Source: Acetobacteraceae bacterium (GTDB taxonomy: Bacteria; Pseudomonadota; Alphaproteobacteria; Acetobacterales; Acetobacteraceae). From it: a DNA stretch of 7,002 nt. Numbering within the stretch: the stretch's first letter is position 1; every line of letters begins with the position of its first letter. Both the position numbers and the translations under genes were made by a program. Below, in pieces: positions 1 through 6,185 of this stretch. The DNA lies in assembly GCA_003164305.1 (NCBI GenBank), contig PLSZ01000641.1, positions 1 through 7,002 on the forward strand. Reading direction: 5' to 3'. Under the pieces are notes generated by a model that had not been told where the DNA came from, made no database searches, and worked only from the letters and a program-made list of their open reading frames with translations.

Positions 1-19
1 CGCGGCGCTTAACTTGATG

Positions 20-98
20 CCTATGCGGCTCGACCCGGCCATCTCTCGCCGCGAAATCCGTGATGCGACAGATCACCGGGTCGAGCCCGGTGATGACG
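20..98. repeat. Palindromic repeat doublet A (REP-like)
   Basis: Two inverted-orientation palindromic units lie just beyond the 3' end of the RraA-like gene. The right unit (72-94) is a perfect 9-bp stem, ATCACCGGG / CCCGGTGAT, around a TCGAG loop, followed by GACG. The left unit (about 23-43) is oriented on the minus strand. It keeps the GAT lead and the TCGAG loop, but its arms no longer pair fully, so it looks decayed. The same architecture recurs at 3475-3569 and 6186-6295. Because unit 72-94 begins 26 nt past the stop codon of the minus-strand gene, it may also stabilise or end that transcript, although no T-run follows it. REP-like is inferred from structure; no family database was consulted. 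Confidence 0.65.
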
Positions 99-122
99 AG
101 AAGAGGTCGATGCCCTTTCCGG

Positions 123-827
123 TTACCGACCCTGCTTCCACGCCTCGTAACGCGCCTTGTTCTCCGCGTTCGGCGGATACAGGCCCGGCAGCGAGGCCCC
201 GTTGTTCACCTCGGTCATGATCCAGGCCTCCTGGCGTTCCTGTTCCGCCGCCTCGGCGGCGACGGCATCGACCAGAGCGGCCGGTACGACCACCGCGCCG
301 TCATCGTCCACCACGACCAGGTCGTCCGGAAACACCGCGACGCCGCCGCAACCGATCGGTTCGTTCCATCCCACGAACGTCAGCCCGGCGACCGAGGCCG
401 GCGCGGCGACTCCCTGGCACCACACCGGCAACCCGGTGCCCAACACGCCCGCCACGTCGCGCACCACGCCGTCGGTGATCAGCGCCGACACGCCGCGCTT
501 CGCCATCCGCGCGCACAGGATGTCGCCGAAAATCCCGGCATCGGTGACGCCCATCGCATCGACCACGGCGATGCAGCCTTCCGGCATCGCCTCGATCGCC
601 GAGCGGGTGGAGATCGGGCTCGACCACGACGCGGGCGTCGCCAGATCTTCCCGAGATGGCACGAACCGCAACGTGAAAGCGCGGCCGATCTGCCGTGCCT
701 GCGGTGACCTTATGGGCTTCGTCCCGCGCATCCACACATTGCGCAGCCCCTTCTTCAGCAGGACCGTGGTGATGGTCGCGGTGGACACGCCGTCAAACGC
801 TTTGGCGAGGGCGGGATCGATGGTCAT
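123..827 (-). CDS. RraA-like / HMG-CHA aldolase-fold family protein
   Basis: This 234-residue protein belongs to the RraA / 4-hydroxy-4-methyl-2-oxoglutarate aldolase superfamily. Members are either regulators that bind RNase E or metal-dependent lyases acting on oxo-acids. The family core is visible: a Gly-Asp at 101-102 followed about 20 residues later by Asp-Gly-Val-Val-Arg-Asp (119-124), with Arg123-Asp124 at the expected metal/substrate site, then the GCGGVAVFPDDLVVVDDDGA segment (159-178). The acidic residue usual three positions after the Arg-Asp is not present (Gly127). At 234 residues it is clearly longer than classical RraA (about 160), with an N-terminal extension and a C-terminal tail, so RNase E control is unlikely and an enzyme role is more plausible. 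The ATG at 827 was chosen because the conserved Ser-Thr-Ala-Thr start of the domain follows closely; upstream residues look like read-through of the intergenic region. Its Shine-Dalgarno is weak. It lies 86 bp downstream of the histidine kinase on the same strand. The substrate is unknown. Confidence 0.88.
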   Translation of the reverse strand: MTIDPALAKAFDGVSTATITTVLLKKGLRNVWMRGTKPIRSPQARQIGRAFTLRFVPSREDLATPASWSSPISTRSAIEAMPEGCIAVVDAMGVTDAGIFGDILCARMAKRGVSALITDGVVRDVAGVLGTGLPVWCQGVAAPASVAGLTFVGWNEPIGCGGVAVFPDDLVVVDDDGAVVVPAALVDAVAAEAAEQERQEAWIMTEVNNGASLPGLYPPNAENKARYEAWKQGR

Positions 828-894
828 GGCAAGGGTTCCGGCTGTTGGAAGCGATGCCGGATTGTGCGACCGAACCGCGCCCGAGGCCAAGGGG

Positions 895-912
895 GGAGGC
901 AGTAGGGCCTCC
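895..912 (-). terminator. Hairpin directly after the kinase stop codon
   Basis: A perfect 6-bp stem GGAGGC / GCCTCC with a 6-nt loop begins one base past the kinase stop codon on the minus strand. It is followed by a C-run rather than a T-run, so it is not a canonical intrinsic terminator. It could reduce read-through into, or set mRNA ends before, the RraA-like gene 86 bp downstream. Confidence 0.3.
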
Positions 913-913
913 G

Positions 914-2743
914 TTACGCCGCCTCCAGCACCTCATGCATTTTCGCCGCGATCTGCCCCAGCGTGAACGGCTTGGCGATGAAATGCACCCCGGCGTCCAG
1001 CTTGCCGCTATGCACCACGGCGTCACGCGTGAACCCAGTCGTGTACAGCACCTTCATATCCGGCCGCCGCCGCGATACCTCGGCCGCGAGTTGCCGTCCA
1101 TTGGTCTCCGGCATCACGATATCGGTGAACAGCACCTCGGCCTCCGGATGCCGCTCCAGCATCGCCAGCGCGGCCGTCCCGCCATTCGCGTGGATGACGG
1201 TGTATCCCAGTTCCCGCAGCGAAAGGACGGTCATTTCGCTGACTCGCGCGTCGTCCTCCACGACGAGGATCAGATGCCGCGCGTTGTCCTGGCGCGCCTC
1301 GGGCCAGGTCTCTTCGGCCGCGGACCGCGCCACCTGCCCGCTCGCCGCGTCGAACAGCCGCGGCAAATACATTTTGACCGTCGTGCCATGCCCAGGCTCG
1401 GAGTAGATTTTAATATGGCCGCCGGATTGCTTGATGAAGCCGAAGGCCTGCGACAAGCCCAGACCGGTGCCTTTGCCCACGCCCTTGGTGGTGAAGAACG
1501 GATCGAACGCCTTTTCCATGACCTCCGCGCTCATTCCGGTCCCGGTATCGGTCACCGCGATCATGACGTATTGCCCGGGCGGCATGCCGTTCCGCTGCCC
1601 ATAGTCTTCGTCGAGGCGGGTGTTCGCCGTCTCGATCGTCAACTTGCCGCCCTCCGGCATCGCGTCGCGCGCGTTGATCGCCAGGTTCAGCACCGCGTTC
1701 TCAAGCTGTCCGGCGTCCACGCTGGTCAGCCACAGGCCCGCGTTGAGCACCGTGCAGGTATTGATGGCTTCGCCGATGGTCCGCTGCACCATGTCCGCCA
1801 TGCCGCCCACCAGCCGGTTGGCGTCCAGCGCCTCGGGCCGCAACGGCTGTTGGCGGGAAAACGCCATCAGACGGTTGGTCAGCGACGCCGCGCGGGTCGC
1901 GCCATCCATCGCCGCGTCCACGAACCGCAGCACGTTCGTGTCCCCCGCCGCGAGCCGCCGTTGCGTCAGATTGAGCCCGCTGATGATCACCGCCAGCATG
2001 TTATTCAAATCGTGCGCCAGGCCGCCGGTCAGTTGCCCCACCGCCTCGATCTTCTGCATTTGCCGGATTTGCGCTTCTTTCTGTTCGCGTTCCGCCGTCG
2101 TCACCGATCGCGCGGCCGCGTCGCGCCGTGTATTCGCGATCCACGCGGCGAGGGCGGCCATCACCAGCAGCGACGCCAGAATCGCGATCGCCGCTACCGC
2201 CGAGGTCACCTGACGCTCGGCCTCGGTCCGGCTGAGCAGCAGGCCGTCCTCGGTCGCCTGCATCGCGGCGATTTCATCGCGCGCCAATTGGGTCGTGGTT
2301 TCAACGGTGCTGTTGCCAAACGCCACCACGACCGCATCGAGACCGGCGGTCTGACGCAGCTCGGCCACGCGGTCCAATTTCTCGAACCGCGCCGCGATTA
2401 CTGGGCTCAGAGCCGCCAGCGCCGCCACTTGCACGGGATTATCCGCCACCAGGCGCCGCACCGCATCCATTTGCGCCGCGATTTCAGGGGCGGCCCGGCG
2501 ATACCGCGTCAAAAACCCGTCATCTCCGCTGATCACATAGCCGCGATTACTGGCCTCCGCGTCCAGTAACATCGTCAGGATCGGCGCGATCGCCGCCTTC
2601 GCCTCGATCGTATGCGCGACCCATCCGGCGGTCCGGCGATACTCGACGGTCAGAAACGCCAGCGCCGAGATCACCATGATGATGACGATCGCGGAAATCT
2701 CCGGAACACGCGTGCGGAGACGAGCAAACGAATACCAGGGCAA
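914..2743 (-). CDS. Membrane CHASE3 hybrid sensor histidine kinase with C-terminal receiver
   Basis: This 609-residue inner-membrane hybrid kinase senses through an extracytoplasmic CHASE3 domain and passes phosphate to its own receiver. Domain order: TM1 about 14-34; CHASE3 about 38-178 (typical DAEASNRGYVISGDDGFL at 61-78); TM2 about 180-203; a short coiled linker; dimerisation/phosphoacceptor domain with His244 in the AHDLNN H-box; ATPase domain with N-box Asn357, G1 Asp399, F-box FDPFF 413-417 and G2 GKGTGLGL 423-430; then a receiver from about 489 with acidic pocket Glu496-Asp498, phosphoacceptor Asp541, Thr569 and Lys591. All catalytic residues are present. The start is TTG at 2743-2741, preceded by GGGAG eight bases upstream; the next in-frame ATG (residue 23) falls inside TM1 and would truncate it. 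It is divergent from a stand-alone receiver gene, a likely partner. The CHASE3 ligand is not predictable. Confidence 0.95.
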   Translation of the reverse strand: MPWYSFARLRTRVPEISAIVIIMVISALAFLTVEYRRTAGWVAHTIEAKAAIAPILTMLLDAEASNRGYVISGDDGFLTRYRRAAPEIAAQMDAVRRLVADNPVQVAALAALSPVIAARFEKLDRVAELRQTAGLDAVVVAFGNSTVETTTQLARDEIAAMQATEDGLLLSRTEAERQVTSAVAAIAILASLLVMAALAAWIANTRRDAAARSVTTAEREQKEAQIRQMQKIEAVGQLTGGLAHDLNNMLAVIISGLNLTQRRLAAGDTNVLRFVDAAMDGATRAASLTNRLMAFSRQQPLRPEALDANRLVGGMADMVQRTIGEAINTCTVLNAGLWLTSVDAGQLENAVLNLAINARDAMPEGGKLTIETANTRLDEDYGQRNGMPPGQYVMIAVTDTGTGMSAEVMEKAFDPFFTTKGVGKGTGLGLSQAFGFIKQSGGHIKIYSEPGHGTTVKMYLPRLFDAASGQVARSAAEETWPEARQDNARHLILVVEDDARVSEMTVLSLRELGYTVIHANGGTAALAMLERHPEAEVLFTDIVMPETNGRQLAAEVSRRRPDMKVLYTTGFTRDAVVHSGKLDAGVHFIAKPFTLGQIAAKMHEVLEAA

Positions 2744-2744
2744 T

Positions 2745-2756
2745 GGGAGAACTCCC
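2745..2756 (-). promoter_or_regulatory. Kinase ribosome-binding site inside inverted repeat
   Basis: The kinase leader reads GGGAGTTCTCCCA-TTG on the minus strand. The GGGAG Shine-Dalgarno decides the TTG start, and CTCCC, its exact complement, follows two bases later. A real hairpin would use GGGA/TCCC with a four-base loop. Combined with a TTG codon this predicts low translation, as is common for sensor kinases. Confidence 0.45.
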
Positions 2757-2890
2757 GCGTCCGGCGCCTGGAGGGAAATCCCCGTCGCCGGCGGAGCGAT
2801 TGTCCGGCCGGCGCCACGCGGCGAAGCGAGACCCTGTTATACAACCGAACCCAGCCGTGCGATAGGAAAATGATCAAAGGCAGAACACCT

Positions 2891-2906
2891 TCCCGCCGAA
2901 GCGGGA
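2891..2906 (-). other. Stable UUCG-tetraloop hairpin
   Basis: Read on the minus strand this is TCCCGC-TTCG-GCGGGA, a perfect 6-bp stem closed by C(UUCG)G, the most stable class of RNA tetraloop. No T-tract follows. It sits 148 bp upstream of the kinase start, and opposite-strand transcripts would form the less stable CGAA version. It could be a leader element of the kinase mRNA or a boundary between divergent transcripts. No function is shown by sequence alone. Confidence 0.4.
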
Positions 2907-3045
2907 TGCGTGCCGCGCTCGGCCCGACAGCGAAGTGTCCACCCGGCCTGTTCCCGCCCCCCATAACGCTTGCCAAAGGGAATTTCCGTTGCCCGTTGCC
3001 GTCACGGCGCCCTCTCGCCTGGCCGATCCGTACGGCCGCGCGTCC

Positions 3046-3402
3046 ATGCCGTTAACCGGCACGCGAGTCTTCCTGGCCGAGGACGAACCGATGTTGTTAT
3101 GGGCGCTGGAAGCCGTGCTCGAAGATCTGGGCTGTCAGTTGGCGGGTTCCGCGACAACCGTGGCCGGCGCCCTGACCTTCATGGCGGCGGAAACGTTCGA
3201 CGTCGCCATCCTCGACCGGAAACTTTCCGACGGCCTCATCGATCCGGTGGTCCGGGCACTGCTCGCCCGCTGCATTCCCATCGTCATCGCCTCGGGCGCG
3301 CCAGAGGACGAATCGCGCGCGAAATACCCTGGCGCCGTCGTGCTGCCGAAACCATTTCAAGAAGACGATTTGCGTCGCGCGTCGCAGACCGCGCTGCTCT
3401 GA
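3046..3402 (+). CDS. Single-domain response regulator (receiver only)
   Basis: This 118-residue protein is just one receiver domain, with no DNA-binding or enzymatic output, so it probably acts as a phosphate shuttle or by protein-protein contact, as DivK/CheY-type regulators do. Key residues are in place: acidic pair Glu12-Asp13 in FLAEDE, phosphoacceptor Asp57 in AILDRKL, Ser83 in the switch position of VIASGAP, and Lys102 in LPKPF. ATG 3046 gives the normal receiver length but lacks a clear Shine-Dalgarno. An in-frame TTG at 2989 has AAGGGA seven bases upstream and would add 19 residues; a GTG at 2935 is also open. It is transcribed away from the hybrid kinase, which makes that kinase the natural phosphodonor or competitor (inference). 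Confidence 0.9.
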   Translation: MPLTGTRVFLAEDEPMLLWALEAVLEDLGCQLAGSATTVAGALTFMAAETFDVAILDRKLSDGLIDPVVRALLARCIPIVIASGAPEDESRAKYPGAVVLPKPFQEDDLRRASQTALL

Positions 3403-3441
3403 TACCAGCGGCGGCAGGTCCTGACTCCTGGGCGCTGAAAT

Positions 3442-3474
3442 GGTGTCGCCAATGGAACGGCACCGTTTGTTATT
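3442..3474 (+). terminator. Probable intrinsic terminator of the receiver gene
   Basis: A 7-bp stem GGTGTCG (3442-3448) / CGGCACC (3458-3464), with one T-G wobble and a 9-nt loop, is followed by the T-rich GTTTGTTATT (3465-3474). It lies 39 nt after the receiver stop codon in a convergent gap, where a terminator is expected. The T-tract is interrupted, so strength is uncertain. Confidence 0.4.
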
Positions 3475-3569
3475 CGTCAGGGTCCGGCTGGACCGGACCA
3501 TCGGTATCCCCAAAATCGCTGTCACCTCGTGCGTTTGTGCTGATGGTCCGGTCGAGCCGGACCATGACG
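3475..3569. repeat. Palindromic repeat doublet B (REP-like)
   Basis: Two palindromic units face opposite ways in the convergent gap between the receiver and the MFS gene. Unit B1 (3481-3499, minus orientation) has stem GGTCCGG / CCGGACC around CTGGA. Unit B2 (3543-3565, plus orientation) has a perfect 9-bp stem ATGGTCCGG / CCGGACCAT around TCGAG. Each outer edge carries the same flank: CGTCA at 3475-3479 and TGACG at 3565-3569. Both units therefore read GAT-stem-TC(C/G)AG-stem-TGACG outward. No gene is supported in the gap 3403-3701 beyond this doublet and the terminator-like hairpin; an AT-rich palindrome (3632-3644) is unexplained. Confidence 0.75.
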
Positions 3570-3701
3570 AGGGATGCGCCGCACCGCGCCGCCGATACGA
3601 TTTTCTATACGCGGCCACCACGCGTCACGCTGAAATTTAATTTCCCGCCGCCGCGAGCTACGTCGATTTTTAATACAACATCGCCGGTGCCTCTTTGGCG
3701 C

Positions 3702-4937
3702 TCATTCCGCGGGTTCGCCGGGCTCGCTCGGCGCGGCGTCGCCTCGCCGCGTTTCCGGCATCGCCAGCGCCACCAGCGCGACCGCCGCGACGCCCGCCGC
3801 CGCCAGCACCCAGAACGCCGCGTGCCGCCCGTAATGATCCGCCGTCCACCCCGCCAGCGCCGTGCTGATCGCCGTGCCCGCCCCCGCCGCCAGACCAACC
3901 AGGCTCAGGCAGAGGGTGTAATGCCCCTTGCCCTGGGTCAGATCCGCGGCGACCAGCGGCATCATCACGCCGAACGCCGCCCCGCCGGCGCCCTCCAGCA
4001 CCTGGACCGGCACCAGCACGTAAGGGTTCCTCACCAGGGCGAACAGCACGCCGCGCACCGGGACCGTGGCGAACCCGACCAGCAACACGACGCGGTGGCC
4101 GAACCGGTCCGCCGCCTTGCCCAGCCAGGGCGAGATCACCGCGACCACGACCTGCGGCACGATCAGGAAGGCCGCGATCACCAAGGCCCCGCGCGCGCCC
4201 AACCGAGCCGTCACATCCACCGCCGACAATTGCAGCACCGCGATGCTGGCGACCTGAAACAGCGCGACACACAGCGCGTAAATCAGCAGCCTCCGGTCGC
4301 GTAACAAACGGAACGGCGAGAACAACCCCGGCCGCTCCTCCGTCGCGGTCATTGGCACCACTGCTGCCCGATCCGGCCCGATCGCTCGCAACGCCAACAG
4401 CGCCGGGACCGTCAACGCCGCCGCCGCCACGAACGCCACCTTCGGCGAACCGAGATACCCGCAGGCCCCCATCACCGCCGCCCCCATCCCGGCGCCGATC
4501 GAGCCATAGCGCCCGTTGCGGCCCACCCGTTCCCCCAGCCCATCGCGGCCGACCAGCGCGAGGCTGATCGCGGCGACCGCCGGCGTGAAGATGCTGCCGG
4601 CCGCCGCCTGCACCGCCATCGCCAGCAGCACCGGCAGGCTGCGCGGCAGGATGACGAACACCATCGGTACCAACCCGGCGGCGACGATAGCCCAGTACAG
4701 AGCGGTCCTCCGCCGCGGCCCGATCGCGTCCACCAGCAGGCCGGCCGGTACCTGGCACAGCATGCCGACCACCGTGCTGACCGTCAGCACCAGGCCGATC
4801 CGCGTCTGCGTCCAGGCATGGGCCGTGAGGTAGACCGGAATGAACGCCCCATACGCGGAGCCGCCGCCCGCCAGCAGCAGAGTCAGCCAGTCCATGCCCC
4901 GATCGGGCCCACGCGCCAGACCACTGGCCGGCGTCAT
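3702..4937 (-). CDS. MFS transporter (12 TM), last gene of SDR-PRC-MFS operon
   Basis: This 411-residue major facilitator superfamily permease belongs in the inner membrane. The usual two-fold layout is visible: hydrophobic segments alternate along the protein, with the signature loop 2-3 motif GLLVDAIGPRRR at 66-77 and its repeat in the second half, GKAADRFGHR at 273-282. A long charged central loop (about 185-217) separates the halves and a short Pro/Glu-rich tail ends the protein. The ATG at 4937 overlaps the PRC-barrel stop as ATGA and has no Shine-Dalgarno of its own, which fits translational coupling; ATG 4895 (residue 15), just before TM1, is the alternative. Clustering with an SDR and an exported protein suggests uptake or efflux of the SDR's substrate or product, but the substrate class cannot be assigned. 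Confidence 0.92.
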   Translation of the reverse strand: MTPASGLARGPDRGMDWLTLLLAGGGSAYGAFIPVYLTAHAWTQTRIGLVLTVSTVVGMLCQVPAGLLVDAIGPRRRTALYWAIVAAGLVPMVFVILPRSLPVLLAMAVQAAAGSIFTPAVAAISLALVGRDGLGERVGRNGRYGSIGAGMGAAVMGACGYLGSPKVAFVAAAALTVPALLALRAIGPDRAAVVPMTATEERPGLFSPFRLLRDRRLLIYALCVALFQVASIAVLQLSAVDVTARLGARGALVIAAFLIVPQVVVAVISPWLGKAADRFGHRVVLLVGFATVPVRGVLFALVRNPYVLVPVQVLEGAGGAAFGVMMPLVAADLTQGKGHYTLCLSLVGLAAGAGTAISTALAGWTADHYGRHAAFWVLAAAGVAAVALVALAMPETRRGDAAPSEPGEPAE

Positions 4938-5353
4938 GGCGGCGGTCGGTCGATCACGATCAAGGTGTTGTCGGGGCCTTCGAACTCCGGCGCGGCGGCG
5001 GCGGAATCGAAAGTCAGGTCCATCACGACATGGGTGCCGTCGATGTCGTGCACGAAGCGCAGCAAATGCCACGCGATCGCCACCCGCCGCGTGCCGACGC
5101 CCAGAAATCCGCCGACATCGATGACCCCGGCGAGCGGCTTGCCGTCCCGATCGACCACGACATCGACCAACTGGCCGACATTGTCGCCCTTCGAATCGAA
5201 CACATCCCGGCCGAGGATGGTGCCCGCCTCCGGACCGGACACCTCGTGCGACGCGACCTCCGGCGTCGTCTGTTGCGCCCACGCGGCACCGATCGGCGGC
5301 AGCGTCAGGACCGCCAGAGCCAGCAGCGCCCGCCGGCGCGCGCGCGGTGCCAT
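4934..5353 (-). CDS. Exported PRC-barrel domain protein
   Basis: This 139-residue protein has a clear Sec-type signal peptide: Arg-rich MAPRARRR, hydrophobic stretch ALLALAVLTLPPIG, and an Ala-Trp-Ala cleavage site near residue 26. The mature part holds a PRC-barrel beta domain at about 43-115 (Gly-Arg-Asp-Val-Phe-Asp, Gly-Gln-Leu-Val-Asp-Val-Val-Val-Asp, Gly-Val-Ile-Asp-Val-Gly-Gly-Phe-Leu-Gly). PRC-barrels occur in RimM and photosynthetic reaction-centre H subunits; exported single-domain forms are common in alphaproteobacteria and mostly uncharacterised. The ATG at 5353 shares its A with the SDR stop (TGATG), and a GGGA lies ten bases upstream; a TTG one codon earlier is less likely. The stop overlaps the MFS start by four bases. 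A periplasmic partner role for the transporter is possible but is inference only. Confidence 0.88.
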   Translation of the reverse strand: MAPRARRRALLALAVLTLPPIGAAWAQQTTPEVASHEVSGPEAGTILGRDVFDSKGDNVGQLVDVVVDRDGKPLAGVIDVGGFLGVGTRRVAIAWHLLRFVHDIDGTHVVMDLTFDSAAAAPEFEGPDNTLIVIDRPPP

Positions 5354-6123
5354 CAATACATCCCGTTGCCGCCGTTCACGTGGATCACCTGGCCGGTGAC
5401 GAACCCGCCCGCCGGACTGGCCAGGAACAAGCAGGCGCCGGCGATCTCATCGACATGGCCGTAACGGCCCAAAGGCACATGCGCGATCACGTCTTCTTTC
5501 TTCTGGTGCACGTATTGCGACCAATCACGCACCGTATCGATCGGGCCCGGCGCCACCGTGTTCGCGGTGATATTGTCCGCGCCAAACTCCAGAGCGATCG
5601 CCTTCGCCAGCCCGTGCATACCGATCTTCGACACCACGTTGGGCGCGCGATGCGTCACGTGCCCCCAGAACCCGTCCGCGCCCGAGATCACGATGATCCG
5701 CCCGAATTTTTTCTCCTTCATATGCGGGATCGCGTAACGCGACAGATAGAACGCCGCCGAAAGATTGGACTTCAGCACGCCGTCCCATTCCTCGGGCGAG
5801 ATGTCCAGAAACGCGCGATATTTGCGAATGCCGACATTCGACACCAGGATGTCGATGCCGCCAAACGTCGCCACCGTCTTATCGATCATGCCGCGCACCG
5901 CTTCGGGATCGGACACGTCGGCCAGGATCGGCAATGCCTGCCCGCCATTGGCGCGGATCGCCTCGGCCGTGTCGTCCAGCGCCGCTTCGTCACGGTGCCC
6001 GTTAATCACCACCCGCGCGCCGGCGGCCGCGAAACATTCCGCGATGGCCCGCCCGATATTGCGGCCCGAGCCGGTGATCAGCGCCACCTTGCCATCCAGG
6101 CGAAATCCATCCGTCGTGAGCAT
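5353..6123 (-). CDS. SDR-family oxidoreductase with atypical active site
   Basis: This 256-residue Rossmann-fold short-chain dehydrogenase/reductase is the first gene of the operon. The cofactor motif TGSGRNIG (17-24) is followed by beta2 ending in NGHRD (41-45), which suggests NADP(H), then Asp69-Val, an N-x-G variant SNVG (95-98), structural Asn120, Ser147, and the post-catalytic VAPGPIDT (190-197). Lys166 of the YxxxK motif is present, but position 162 is Asn (codon AAC at 5640-5638) instead of the catalytic Tyr, within APNVVSK. No other Tyr lies between Ser147 and Lys166. The reaction is therefore uncertain, although the rest of the fold is intact. The ATG at 6123 has AAGGA ten bases upstream; a longer reading frame upstream merely translates the palindromic repeat. 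The stop overlaps the PRC-barrel start (TGATG). Confidence 0.92.
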   Translation of the reverse strand: MLTTDGFRLDGKVALITGSGRNIGRAIAECFAAAGARVVINGHRDEAALDDTAEAIRANGGQALPILADVSDPEAVRGMIDKTVATFGGIDILVSNVGIRKYRAFLDISPEEWDGVLKSNLSAAFYLSRYAIPHMKEKKFGRIIVISGADGFWGHVTHRAPNVVSKIGMHGLAKAIALEFGADNITANTVAPGPIDTVRDWSQYVHQKKEDVIAHVPLGRYGHVDEIAGACLFLASPAGGFVTGQVIHVNGGNGMY

Positions 6124-6124
6124 G

Positions 6125-6137
6125 AGGAACGATTCCT
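6125..6137 (-). promoter_or_regulatory. SDR ribosome-binding site inside inverted repeat
   Basis: On the minus strand the SDR leader reads AAGGAATCGTTCCTC-ATG. The Shine-Dalgarno arm AGGAA is followed after three bases by its exact reverse complement TTCCT, one base before the start codon. This supports the start at 6123 and may weaken initiation by pairing, though a 3-nt loop makes a marginal hairpin. Confidence 0.45.
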
Positions 6138-6185
6138 TAATTCTTTCGGCGTCATCTGTGACCATGGCGGCGAACGGAGCAAGCC

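Larger units (their letters stand above)
2744..3045. promoter_or_regulatory. Divergent intergenic region between kinase and receiver genes
   Basis: This 302-bp gap must carry the promoters for both two-component genes. It is rich in inverted repeats: GGGAG-AA-CTCCC at 2745-2756 over the kinase ribosome site; a nested structure with outer arms CCGGCG 2761-2766 / CGCCGG 2786-2791 enclosing GGG-AAAT-CCC at 2773-2782; and a UUCG-type hairpin at 2891-2906. I see no convincing -35/-10 pair or EcfG-type (GGAAC...CGTT) promoter. No separate gene is supported here. If the receiver starts at TTG 2989, which has a good AAGGGA seven bases upstream, the gap is shorter by 57 bp. Confidence 0.5.

Noticed and set aside
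845..2569. Long open frame on the plus strand opposite the histidine kinase (over 500 codons)
   Set aside because: It is antisense to a kinase with every catalytic motif, and its product is Arg/His/Gln-rich without any family motif. This is the usual high-GC antisense shadow.
2836..2841. TATAAC -10-like hexamer on the minus strand upstream of the kinase
   Set aside because: There is no acceptable -35 at 16-18 bp, and single hexamers are expected by chance; kept only as a place to look for a transcription start.
3632..3644. AT-rich palindrome GAAAT-TTA-ATTTC in the convergent gap
   Set aside because: Short, single copy, and not followed by a T-run suitable for the MFS gene; no function can be supported.
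3689..3699. Possible terminator GCC-loop-GGC just after the MFS stop
   Set aside because: Only three base pairs and no adjacent T-tract on the minus strand; too weak to call.
3670..4758. Long minus-strand frame overlapping the MFS gene
   Set aside because: Gly/Arg/Ala-rich, no membrane segments or motifs; it is an out-of-frame reading of the MFS transporter.
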